Shown piece by piece: positions 36,178-47,179 of a stretch of 64,000 nucleotides of DNA. Both the position numbers and the translations under genes were made by a program. This stretch comes from Crotalaria pallida. Its lineage: Eukaryota; Streptophyta; Magnoliopsida; Fabales; Fabaceae. The stretch spans positions 75,233,501 through 75,297,500 of the forward strand of contig CM075655.1 in NCBI GenBank assembly GCA_037953625.1. Reading direction: 5' to 3'. The notes below the pieces were generated by a model. It ran no database searches. It saw only the letters and a program-made list of their open reading frames with translations, and was not told where the DNA came from. Each line of letters begins with the position of its first letter. Within the stretch, counting starts at the first letter, position 1.

Positions 36178-36425
36178 ATTGCCGCCGCCGATTCTCCATC
36201 ACCACCGCCGCCGATTCTCCCTCACCACCGCGATCCTCCCTCGTCACCGCGATTCTCCCTCACCGCCGCCGCTTAGCGATTCTCCCTCACCACCGCGATT
36301 CTCCCTCGTCATCGCCGCCTCTCAACGATTCTCCCTCACCACCGCCACCTCCCTGCCTCACCGCCACATCACCCTGCGTCTCCCTGCCTCACCATTCGCG
36401 GGTTCAGCTGAGCTCAGTTCAAGGT
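36178..36425 (+). other. hAT 5' leader exon with cgattctccctcaccaccgc repeats
   Basis: GC-rich block of degenerate repeats of cgattctccctcacc followed by a donor-like ttcaag|gtattttt near 36425. Probably the untranslated first exon: the transposase ATG sits directly after a 3' splice site 1.1 kb downstream. The 94-codon ORF across it is repeat-derived and not supported as a gene. Confidence 0.45.
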
Positions 36426-37535
36426 ATTTTTCTTCTTTTGGTTCTTCAATCTTGTTCATTTGACCACAACTGAGTAACCCATACTCATTTCCCTCTATTC
36501 TTGTGATCGAGTACTATCTAAGTGTTGATTTAGGCAATGAAATTGGTAAAGCAATTGATATCGTGTTTTGATTTTAGTTGTACACCATGTGTTTGATGAA
36601 ATTGTGTAAACTAGAAATCTGAGTTCAGCTTCTTTCTCTCTTTTACTTCTTCTCTTTCTGTAAGTCCTCCTCCTTGTTTCTTAGTATTTGCTCATACCCT
36701 TTTCTGGGTTTTACTCATTTTGTCTTTGATTTGTAACAAAGTTTGTTACTTTATTGTTGTGTGGCTTTGTTTGTGGCTTGAATTCAAGTGGGTATCTTTA
36801 GTTATTTGGGAACAATTGTGGACACTTGAATTCAAGTGGTTTTGTGAACAAATTTTCAACTTAAGGTTTAGAAGCTGTAACCTGTAAGAAAATTTTATCA
36901 TGTGGGTTTTGAATGCCAATTATCTTATTAGTTCTAAGATTTCTTTAATCAATTTCTGAATTGGATTGGTTTTCCCTTTTTTGCTCAAGACTGAGTCTTA
37001 TCGTCTTGTATTTTTGTTGACTAGGAACTTCGTTAATTCATTAGTAGTTCATGTATTGTTAATGAAATTGAGTGAACTTATGCATGTAAGTTGTAACTAC
37101 AATTGTTAACTTTCTTTTCTATACTATGTAAGGTTTTGAATTCAAGTGGACATTATGATTCCGTTTCCTGTACTATGTTGCTGTGACAAAATTGAGTTTT
37201 CCAATCTGAAGATTTGAAAAAAAAATAAGTGTTGACATGCATGCTACAAAGTACAAGCATTTTAATGAGAACAAGTTTCCATTGTAACACAAACAAGAAT
37301 ACAAAGGAAGCTTAAAACAACCAGCTTACAAACATAACAAAATATTCTTCCCAACATAGCTGGTAATCAAATTTTATTCAAGTAAGCTTTAAACATGAGA
37401 GTGAGCAGCTCCACAATCTTAGTTGGGACGAGATCAGTACTTCTTAATGGGCAAATATGATGGAGTGTTTTGTCTCTGTATCGTGTGTCTATTTTAGTTT
37501 GAGGAATAATTTGCCTTATTGTTTTGGTATTTCAG

Positions 37536-39671
37536 ATGGGTGATCCTGATAATTTCCCAATTCCAGACATAGGAGAGCATACGGCTTCTACTCCCCCAAC
37601 CACCTCTCATTCTGCTAGTGTTCTACCTCCTCGCCTTGATGGGCGTAGAAACCGCTCAGATGTTTGGAATCATTTTACTGTAGAGCCTGGTGATAAAAAA
37701 AAGGCAAAATGCAACTATTGCGGTACCTTAATTGGTAATAATGGAACAACTACAATGCGTAATCATATTGCAAGATGCAAAGACAACCCAGACAATGCAA
37801 GCAAGAAGAAGCAAAAGTCAGGATCGACCTTAAGCGCTGCTGCATGTGGGGATGTGACCTCTCCTTCTGTTGCTAGATTTGACCAAGATAACTGTCGAAA
37901 AGAACTTGCTCGTTTATTTGTGACTGCTGAGCTTCCTTTTCGCCTCGTGGAGCATGAGGGTTTTCGAAGGTACTCGTATGCATTGCAACCAAGGTTTCGT
38001 CCTCCTTCACGCAGTACTTTAGTACGTGACATTTTGAAGCTGTACGATATGGAGAAGACAAACTTGAAAAAGATTCTTTCACTACATTGCCATAGAGTTT
38101 GTCTAACTACAGATGTTTGGACTTCATTGTCGAGGAAGAGCTTTATGTGTTTGACGGCTCATTTTATTGATAATGACTGGAGGCTTCATAAGAAAATTAT
38201 CAATTTTCGTCAAGTAAAAGGTCATTCGGGAGAGGTGATGTCTAAGTTTGTCGAGTCGTGTTTGAGTGATTGGAGCTTGAGTCGTGTTTTAAGTCTGACT
38301 GTCGATAACGCGACTTCAAACGATGCAGGGATCACACAATTGAAAAAGAGATTGAATTCTTGGAATTGTCTGGTTTTGGGTGGAGATTACATTCACATGC
38401 GCTGTTGTGCGCATATCTTGAATTTAATTGTGAAGGAGGGGTTGAAAGAAGTGGATGAATCTATTCTTAAGATCCGTGATGCAGTAAGATACATCACATT
38501 TTCTTCCAAGAGGTACATGAAATTTGAGGAATGCATTGAAAAACAGGGTGTAGAATATAAAGGTCATATTTTTTTAGATTCAGAAAGTAGATGGAATTCA
38601 ACATTCCTGATGTTGAATGCAGCCGTAAAATGCAAGAAAGCATTTCTGGAGCTTGAGTGGCACGATGGGAAGTATGCAAAGGATTTACAAAAGTTGAGGG
38701 GTGTGCCTACTTTGGCGGATTGGGATTACATTGAGACTGTCTTGCCCTTCTTGAAGATCTTTTATGATGCTACTCTGCGCATATCTGGAACTTCTATGTT
38801 ACAAGCAACAAGTACATGTTGGAAGTGATAGCAATATGGATTGGGATAAACCATCTACTTGTGTCCAATGATGAAGAAAGTAGCATTTATTTGATGGCTA
38901 AAAGAATGATGGGGAAATATAATAAGTATTGGGGAGTTCCTAAGGATTTGAATATGTTGTTATTGATTGTTGTTGTCTTAGATCCCAGATATAAGATGGG
39001 ATATCTAGAGTTTACTATGAAGGATATTTATGGCGAGTACGAGGCATCACAGTTGATGTCAAAGCTGGATACTTGTTTGAAGTCCCTTTTTGATGAATAC
39101 AGCGATCCTAATGATTCTCAATGTTATTCCCAACCAACACGAGCAAATGTACCTGATGATGTGTATGGTTTGAATCGTTATAGACAATCGACTGGGAAGA
39201 GGTCAAGGAATCAATCTGAGCTTGAGAAGTATTTAAAGAAAGAACCCGACGACAGCGGTTTGGATTTTGACATCTTGCTATGGTGGAAAGTCAACTCATG
39301 CCGTTTTCCGATTCTTTCCAATATTGCTCGAGAGCTACTAGCAATACCTGTGTCTACCGTTGCCTCTGAATCAGCATTTAGTACCGGAGGAAGGGTACTT
39401 GATCCGTATCGAAGTTCATTGTCAGCAACAACAGTGGAGACACTTATTTGCACCCAGGATTGGCTAAAGGGAAAATCGCCGTCCTTTCTTTCAGAAGCGG
39501 ACCTAGAGGAAATTAAAGGACTTGAAAAAGGTAATTTATTCTAAAGCTTTACGATTATTTTGTTTTACCTATGATATATTAAATAATGACATGTTTCTCG
39601 TTCCCGTCACAGAAATCGTCTCTCGTCATGATGTTGCATCTTCGGATGCTATTTCTCTTGGAGATTGTTAG
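37536..39671 (+). pseudogene. hAT transposase, BED zinc finger, one frameshift
   Basis: ATG 37536 directly follows a 3' splice-site-like ggtatttcag. A BED finger has C59-x2-C62-x14-H77-x3-C81. Transposase motifs follow: LTTDVWTS (first acidic residue region), LTVDNATSND, CCAHILNLIVKEGL and RWNSTFLML. At about 38793 one base is missing, so the first frame ends at 38828; the second continues from the equivalent position with YLMAKRMMGKYNKYW and the C-terminal dimerisation region (LLWWKVNSCRFPILS, then STVASESAFSTGGRVLD). That frame meets a stop at 39544, but a donor at 39530/39531 and acceptor at 39612/39613 would add 19 residues ending GDC with TAG at 39669-39671. The enzyme would excise and reinsert the element; this copy needs help in trans. 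Confidence 0.9.
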
Positions 39672-40814
39672 ACCTTGAAAAAGGTAACATTTTAACTTCT
39701 GGTAGCAAGGTATTATTTTGTCTGCCAGCACTGCCATGACTTCTAGTCCTAGTTAGCTTATTTTTTTCAGATGTATATATTTGTTGTGAAACTAATCAGA
39801 TTAGACCTTGGTGAGATTGAACTATCAGCTTTGGCTATGTCATTGGAGGAACTATATTCCATTTCCAATGTAATTTCTGTTAGAAATAAATTGTTTATCA
39901 TAGTTTTGATGTCCTTCAAAGTTTAAACAGATTTAGTTATTTTCTCAGTTTCTCTGGTCGAAATTCAACAATGAAGCAATTGATTATTTTTCTTATGATT
40001 ATTTTATGCAGAATCTCTATAAATTTAAACTAAATTTGCTTTGCAGGGCTTGGATTACAGGAACTAGAAATGGTGAACATGGGTTGGATGCATCAAATAA
40101 AACAGGCCCTCTGAGCATATTTGCATAGTATGGTGATGTAGCATCTGAGAAGTTGAAGGACATAGTTGTTTTTATGTACCGTTGGAAAGACTATTAACTA
40201 AAGATTTGGACCCCATTTGGAGATTTTAGATTTTATTTCTTCTTTTGTGTTGCTGCCTGCGTGTCTCCACCATTTATATTTTGTATTCCTTTTACTTGTC
40301 TACATGAGGACACTGTTTACTGATTAACTTTATTGAAATGCAGTCACACTCGCACATAAAATGAGAGAAGAGAAAGTGCATTTTATTCTTGCTACTTTCT
40401 TTGCGAACTTGTTTTTCCTTTTTTTGTGTGTGGTATGTGGTGTTTTCTTTTTTGGCATTCAGCACACCCTTTAGTTATGTGCATTGTGGAAAGAAAAACT
40501 GCTATGCAGTCGGCAACACTGCATCATTATTGCCCTTGATTATGTTGTGCTATGTATTGTGCTGTGATGCTACTTACCCAACTACTGTTTCATTGAACCT
40601 GATCAAAACTTTAACTCATCTTGTTGCTTTATTTCACTCTGTCCTCATGTATCATGTTTTATCATTTCTTTAGCTTTCAAATGCCCCTGCTTTTCATTAT
40701 AAGAGGAGATCCCATTTTTCTTGCTGTCGTTTCTACAGGGAAGATTTGAAAAAATAAGAGGCTTAATTTTGAAGGTTCACTTTTTGTTTTGGATCAAACT
40801 AATGAATGGGTAGC

Positions 40815-41135
40815 TAGAAACCGGGTCAAAAAAACCATTTCTAGAAACCGGATCAAAAAACCATTCCGGAAAACCGGGTCAAAAAACCATTTCGAAAAAC
40901 CGGTTCAAAAACCGTTTTAAAAAACCGGTTCAAAAACCGTATTAAAAAACCGGTTTTAAACCGGTTCAAAAATTAAAACCGGTTTTTGTTAGTAAACCAG
41001 TTCAGTAACCGGTTCACCAAATGAACCGGTTCAGAACCATTTAAGAACCATTTTATTAGAACCCTCAATTAGGTTTTTCAAAACCGAACCGTTTTACTCA
41101 ATTTGGTTCGGTTTAAAAAAAAACCGAACCATGAA
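40815..41135. repeat. hAT right subterminal repeats
   Basis: A run of aaaccgg(g/t)tcaaaaaacc units, several forming the palindrome aaccggtt, then aaccgaacc near the end. More regular than the left side. Likely transposase binding region. Confidence 0.75.
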
Positions 41136-44100
41136 CACCCTTAGTAGTAAGTATCATCAGATATAATTAAATAAATAAATAAAAGCATGCACACAACATC
41201 ACACAATAACATTGTGGTCATTGTCACCTTCGTATAAGTGGCCACACAACACAAACAATTGCCACTATACTACTGACTCCGAACCACTTAGTTCTGATCT
41301 TTGAGATGATACGGAACGTCCTAATATATCACCTAACTACCACAGTGTCTTAGGAAAGCTTCTCTCTCACCTGAGGTCCAGCAATTTAATGCGTACCGTC
41401 GCCTCGGATCCTTTGTGCTGCCGGCTGCCCCAATCCATCGTCTTTAAGATTATTCCTCGTACTAAGTAAAATACGCTTAGGTTATTAACTTATATTATGA
41501 AAACCTTTTTCATAACCTAGACACTTCTCATTCCTCGTCAAAACTTAAAACATAACCGTTTTCTTTCAAACAACTCGGATGTTTATAACACCTTAAGTAC
41601 TTTCAAAATCATTTGAAAACATTATGAAAAGTTATTTAAACCATTTAGTTTGGGTGCTGGTCCGTTTTGGACAGCACCTTAAACACATTTGAAAACACCG
41701 AAAAATGCATCGTTTTTGATCCGGGTTTTCTCAAATTAATTATTGCTTGAAAACTTTACTTTAAATTACTTGAAAACATTTTTAAAATTAAGAAACAAGT
41801 CCAAACAATTCTGGACAGCAAAGAATTATATTAAAAATCACTTGGATAAAACTCCGAAAACATCGTAAAAACACTCTTTGTTTTAAAGGACTCTTTAATT
41901 TATAATTAACAGTTTAAGACTCAAATCTTCATCATGAAACAAACTTTGGACAGCCATAAACACAATTTAAAAATCTCAATTAAATCAAATAGAATTGTTT
42001 TACAATTAATTAATTTCAAAACCGATACACTTTCACATATTTTTCATACATCAACTACACATAAACAACAAGTAACACTTCACCAAGCATATAATCAATC
42101 AAATCAATCATCAAGGCAATTGTATAACTCACAAATAGTTCATAACACAAACACTTAGGCATTCATGCATCAAACCAAGATACAAATCATTTGGTTTAAA
42201 CAACTGGGTTCTTTTCAAAAGTCATTTGGTTCTCTTCCTTTTTACCCTCAACCGAATGCACATATACATACATATATTCATTGAAACACAAAACTTTTCC
42301 AAAGTCATTTAATTCATTTATTTCCTTTATTTTTAAATTAAAAACCGATTAGAAAATAAATATTTACAATACAATTTCAAACAATTTATCTTAACATAAT
42401 TCCTCCAAAACATACTCATTATTTTTAGGTCACTTCATTGAAAAGGATCCTAATCTATTTTATATGCATAGGCCGAATCTCATCATAACAAGAACAAGGT
42501 TTTTGGGTTCATTTTTCTACATGCAAAACATAAGGCTTTTAATTCAAAATGAATTAACATGCATGTGTCCCCTTTTCAGGGAAGCAAAACAGGATTTTCT
42601 AACTCTAGACCTAGACCGAATGCACATCATCATGAATCAAGGTTTTGTTTTCAAATCTTTCACATGCAAGATCGCAAGACATGAAAAAATTATTTTTCCA
42701 AAAACATGTTTCCTTGATTTCCTTGTAAAACCGTGGTGATTATCAAGAGGATGAAATCTTTTTATTCAAAATCACATGCATGTACCTAAGTCTTATAAAT
42801 CAAGTCATGAAATTGAGTATTGTAGCACCATCGAAAATAAAAATCACTTTGATTGAGAAAAAGTCAAAACCGTGATGAAGTATTGAAGAAAATTAAATCC
42901 TCTTGGTTTTAAAACAATCATGCAGGGCTTTAAGAACATAATTTCTTCATAAACCAATATAAGATTTAAAACTTTTAAAAATCAAAACCCACAAATCAAA
43001 GTTCCATCAAAACTAAACCAAAATCAAACATCTCAACAACTTCAATTAATCTTTCTAAACATGATACTAACATACAAGGACTTAAAATAAATTAAAAAGC
43101 ATCTAGGCCCATAGTTCTAGTCAAGGCCGAATCATTTGGCTCTTGATCTAGGGTTTTATAGGTTTATTTATTCTTAAAAACTAAAGATCAAGGCATAAAC
43201 AAGACATGCATGTATTCAAATCATCAAGATCATCATCATATCAACATGCAACAACAAAGATTTCAATCTTACTGCAAATTTAGATCATCCATTCATTTCT
43301 TAAATAAACTCTCAAACACATTACAAATCACGGTTTCAAGCAAGGAAATTAAACATGCAAAGAGATCTAATTTAAACTCCACAAAATTTCATCAAACCTT
43401 TAGATCTTTAGGATTTAGTTTGAAAAACTTTGAGATCTTTCATGGAAAATTTTAAACAAGTGGTATAGTCCATTAATTAGAAGTTTACAAGTTATTTTTG
43501 GCTTTGAAAATTTACATGCAAAGAAGAAAGGAAAAGGGATCACAAGATCAAAGAAAAACTACACTATTACAACTTCCTCTTGTTCATTCGATCCACCCAC
43601 CTAAGGAAAAGGTCGATCTCCTAGCTTTTGGGTCTTGGATTTTCAAAGAAAGGCTTAGGTTCTTGGCTTGGTTTCTCCTTCTTCTTCCTTCTTCACTCAC
43701 GGCCTCCCTCTCTATTTTCTATGTGTTGAGAGCTTTGATAGTTGCTCTCAACTAATGTGTTTGGAAAGTGAAAAGAAGTGCAAGAATGAAGGGTGGAAGT
43801 GAGTAAATGAAAATGGCCAACACTTCACCCATTCGGTCATATATAGGCAAAGGTAAAGGCATGAGGCTTTTCCCTTTTTGTCCTTGATCAATTCGGCCTT
43901 AGGTATAGATAGGAGGGGCAATTTTGGTTCTTCAAGATTTTGCATGGGTGGAGATTATCATCTCTAAGGGGACAATGGGGAGTGATTTAAGGGACTAGGT
44001 TTCTTTAGGTTTGATTACTTTTGGGCTAATAGTTAGAATTTGGTCACTAACTTAGTTTCTTATAGTTTCACCCTAGTCCATGGTTTCTTAACTTAAAAAT

Positions 44101-44546
44101 AAAACTCTAGCCCTCCTTCATGCATACATACACGTAGCACACACACGTCCACACACGTATCACACACATCATACTCATGCATGCATGCATATATCAATAT
44201 ATATTTTTCACTAATTAAATTCTCACCTTATCCTAAGCATACAAAGCTGTACATACATACACACATATAGAAGGTACATTTTCTTCCTTATAAAATCATT
44301 CAATAATAATTCATTTAGAAATACTAAAATATCACACACACATTTATAGGAAATTAATCTCCTTTTCAGAATAAATTTCAAAACTCATAACTTTATCTAA
44401 TGAAAATCATTTCTTTAAAATCATTTACCTCTTTAAAAACGTGATTTAGAAAATTTATTTAAGAAAATATTCTTTCGAAAGCACTTTTCTCAAAATAAAT
44501 TTTTTTAGTATTTTAAATTAATACGAGGAATTTGCGGGGTGTTACA

Positions 44547-44749
44547 TTCTCCCCAACTTAAAGATTTCTCGCCCTCGAGAAATACGTTGTGGATTGGGCA
44601 GCAAGGCATAAAATTCACTCATCATTGCGATTTTCAATAGGGACACTTTCCTTTTGCTGCGTGGTCGTCTTCTTTCTTGTTGGTTTAATTCAGCTTGTTG
44701 TGCTCCTTGTTTGTTGCTTTCAGATGAAGAAGTCTCACTCGCACAACCG
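44547..44749 (-). other. Second, truncated interior of the giant-LTR family
   Basis: Polypurine tract plus about 175 bp matching 32288-32467 (gttgtggattgggcagcaag near 44587). Similarity stops at gcacaacc|gatataac (about 44749). Shows that the right LTR also belonged to another copy. Confidence 0.7.
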
Positions 44750-45532
44750 ATATAACAGTAAGGAGCCAGTCATGGCCTAATACAACTTGCTACCGGTCTA
44801 ACGGTCATGCTCCAATACTTGGTACCGATAAGGGGCCAGCTATGGCCCAATACCTCTTCGTACCAGTCTAACGGGTAAGGGGCCAGTTATGGCCTTGCAC
44901 CTCCTGGTACTTGTTTATATAATGGTAAGAGGCCACCAATTATGTCCCAATCTCCTTAGTACCGGTATCACAAGGCAAGACAACAGAAGTGATATAGAGC
45001 AATGGGACCGTTAAGGAAGTGTCCGTTGAGCATCGAATTCCCTAACCGATAACTCCTGCCATAAAGACTCACTGTTAGCAGGAATCTCGAGAATCTAATA
45101 AAAGACGAGGCCACAACGGTGTACTAGGGAGGCCTATAAAAACATGCATGGAAAAGAGGTATGTACCTAACTACACACACCCCAAGATATTGATGAGAGA
45201 ACGGTAATCTTGTTCCAAGGTGCCTTTCTCAAGTCTAACGGCAATAGTAAAAGCTTGGCCACTTGACCATTAAGTTCAAATCCAAGAACCTTGCGACAAA
45301 ACACCAATCATTAATATGGTGACATATGTTACTATTTTTTTCTTTTTTTTTTTAGTTTTTTTTTCTGAAGAAAAAAATTAAAAAAGCCAAACACACAAAG
45401 TAATGCAAACGTAGGTACATATACTAATGTGAACAGAACAGATACCGACGCACCATCGTACATCATCGGCATCTGACCACCGTAAAGAAAGATACCGTTT
45501 TGCCACCTGTGAACAGGATTCTAACATGAATA
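44750..45532. repeat. Repeat remnant; three aaggggccag(t/c)tatggcc units and right copy of the 8.8 kb repeat
   Basis: 44755-44910 has three loosely repeated units of ggagccag(t)catggcc / ggggccagctatggcc / ggggccagttatggcc. From about 44925 to 45240 it matches 8846-9190 in the same orientation. A TATA-like cctataaaaac lies near 45136. A T-rich tract (45329-45370) follows. No gene seen. Confidence 0.6.
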
Positions 45533-45541
45533 AAAATACTA

Positions 45542-46061
45542 GGTTTATTTATGGTTTTAGTCCCTGAAAGTTGGGAGTTTTTTGATTTTGGTCCCTGAAA
45601 GTTTTTTTGACCTTGACTCATCCTTAATTGTTTGGAAAATTTGGTTTTAGTCCCTGCCGTTAGGAAAAATTCGTTAATTGCTGATGTAGTTAACGAAACG
45701 CCATATCAGCATACATGTGTGCAAGTATTGCATGCTATCGATAGGATGACGTGAATGATCGTGACCAGCAGGAGCAAAAGGGCCAAGGCCCAACCAAAAT
45801 GTGTTTGTGGATTGGGCTATGACCCTTTTGCTCCTGCAGGTCCGAATCATCCACGTCATCCTACCATGACATTCCATACTTCCACACGTGTATGCTAATG
45901 CGACGTTCCGTTAACCACGTCAGTAGTTAATAAATTTTTCTTAACAACAAGGACTAAAATCAAATTTTCAAAACAATTAAGTATGATTCAAGATGAAAAA
46001 AAATCCAGAGACCAAAATCAAAACACTCCCAATTTTCAGGGACTAAATACATAAATAAGCC
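45542..46061. mobile_element. MULE-type foldback MITE A (520 bp), upstream of the KNOX gene
   Basis: Ends ggtttatttatgg...aaataagcc, flanked by a perfect 9-bp duplication aaaatacta (45533-45541; 46062-46070). Arms are inverted over most of the length (ttagtccctgaaagttggga / tcccaattttcagggacta; caggagcaaaagggcc / cccttttgctcctg), so it can fold into a long hairpin. A 9-bp duplication is typical of Mutator-like elements. Same subfamily as 50027-50553. Confidence 0.9.
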
Positions 46062-46461
46062 AAAATACTATTATGTCATTTGTGAAAAAGACTGATTATG
46101 AGAATGAGTTGCTAGGACGTCTTTGTCGATGGTTTATACCATCTCCTGCTTCATTTTTTTTCCCTTCAACTACAATGTTGAGAGTATGTTTTGGAAGGAT
46201 AAGTTATTTTCTTGTTTCTTGTGTTGTATATTTCTCTTTCACACAAAAAGAAAAATGACACTTTTCACTATATCATTGGAGGAAAAAAATAGTTTTTCTT
46301 TTATACTAGAAATATTTTATTCTGCAATATAATATTTATTATGCTTTTCGATTAATGAATAATTTTCGGCTATTTTTGTAATTAATATTGTCAAACATTT
46401 ATAATTCAATCAGTTAATTAAATAATTATAAATTCAAAACTTTTAGTTACATTAATAACTA

Positions 46462-46732
46462 CTCCTCTAGTCTTAATTATAAGCAAAAATGATATTTCAT
46501 TAGTGGTCTTAAATATAAGAAAAAAAAAACTAACTTTCTATTCCGAATACAATCATTTCTTAAATATCCTTATAAAGTTGTTGAATCATTTAATTTTTGT
46601 TTCATTTCCAATACAAGTTTACTAAACTAGTCAACTTTTTTTATGAATTTGAGAAAATTAAATGAATGCAATTATTTTTTCTTAATACCTATGCCGGTAA
46701 TTATTTTTACTGATAAACAAGATCCGAGGGAG
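46462..46732. mobile_element. Stowaway-like MITE (271 bp), diverged
   Basis: Ends ctcctctagtcttaattata and (complement of the right end) ctccctcggatcttgtttat, flanked by TA on each side. The ctccctc start and TA target match Stowaway (Tc1/mariner) MITEs. Lies about 450 bp before the KNOX start codon. Confidence 0.55.
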
Positions 46733-47080
46733 TATAAAGTATGATCTCACAAGTCACAACTACAAGTTTGTATTTATAAATTACTGTAATTTTACCAAAT
46801 AGAACCGAAGTCGTTTAAAAGAACAGTTGGTTTTTATGAAAAATACGCATTGATAATTGGTGACTTTTATTAATCAGTGAAATTTTAAGAGCAACAAAGG
46901 GATGTAATAGTCTTTCTTGTTTTTGTGCTGTTGTCCCTTCAATTCATTAAAAAAATTAAAAATAAATGAGAAAGAATAATAATAAAAAAAAATATATTTC
47001 AGCTCAAAGAAGCAATTTTATTTCCTTTTCCCTAACCTTTATTCCTTGATCCTGCAGCTTACTCTCCTCTGTTTCTCAGT

Positions 47081-47091
47081 CATATAAATCA
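47081..47091 (+). promoter_or_regulatory. Candidate TATA box of the KNOX gene
   Basis: catataaatca about 97 bp before the start codon, followed by pyrimidine-rich sequence typical of plant transcription starts. Implies a 5' leader of roughly 65 bp if correct. Confidence 0.4.
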
Positions 47092-47179
47092 ATTTACATG
47101 TTTTTATCCCCAAGCTCAGCTTTCTTCCCTTTAACACTTTGCACCTCGGAGTGAATTCTATCGAAACAGAATCTAAATT

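Larger units (their letters stand above)
35902..41143 (+). mobile_element. hAT superfamily transposon (5.2 kb), nearly complete
   Basis: Terminal inverted repeats taagggtgttca (left) and tgaacaccctta (right). The 8-bp duplication gtagtaag is exact on the right (41144-41151) and carries one extra C on the left (35893-35901). The empty site aacagtagtaagtatc is intact in the other host LTR near 22790. Subterminal regions are rich in aaccgaacc/aaccggtt words. Inside are a leader exon and a BED-finger transposase with a single frameshift. Confidence 0.92.
33536..44546 (-). repeat. 5' LTR of the giant-LTR element, split by the hAT transposon
   Basis: 33536-35901 plus 41152-44546, about 5.76 kb. 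Starts (minus) TGTAACACCCCGCAAATTCC and ends AAATCGGGCCGTTACA. Complete at both ends, unlike the left copy. It is flanked on the left by the primer site and on the right by a polypurine tract, so it serves as 5' LTR of one element and 3' LTR of a second, truncated one. Contains the empty site for the Tekay-like element (34321-34335). Confidence 0.8.
9746..44749 (-). mobile_element. Giant-LTR, non-coding Ty3/gypsy-like element (minus) with three nested insertions
   Basis: Two nearly identical sequences of about 5.8 kb flank an interior whose ends are diagnostic on the minus strand. At 26354-26380 (right of the left copy) is a polypurine tract reading aagttggggagaa toward the LTR start TGTAACACCCCGC. 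At 33521-33532 (left of the right copy) is gctctgatacca, the complement of the initiator-Met tRNA primer site TGGTATCAGAGC. So the left copy is the 3' LTR and the right copy the 5' LTR. Without the nested solo LTR the interior is only about 1.28 kb and encodes no gag or pol: a non-autonomous, LARD-like element. LTR starts and PPT style resemble Tekay/Del chromoviruses (inference). A second piece of the same interior follows the right LTR (44547-44749). Confidence 0.78.

Noticed and set aside
36179..36463. 94-codon hAT ORF as an accessory protein
   Set aside because: Made of a GC-rich degenerate repeat and ends at a splice donor; leader exon more likely.
40389..40673. 94-codon hydrophobic ORF in the hAT 3' region
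   Set aside because: T-rich non-coding DNA gives apparent membrane protein; no homology or start context.
45674..45877. 67-codon minus ORF with similar one at 50167-50352
   Set aside because: Both lie inside MULE MITEs of the same subfamily and are shared by descent; foldback DNA often yields such ORFs.
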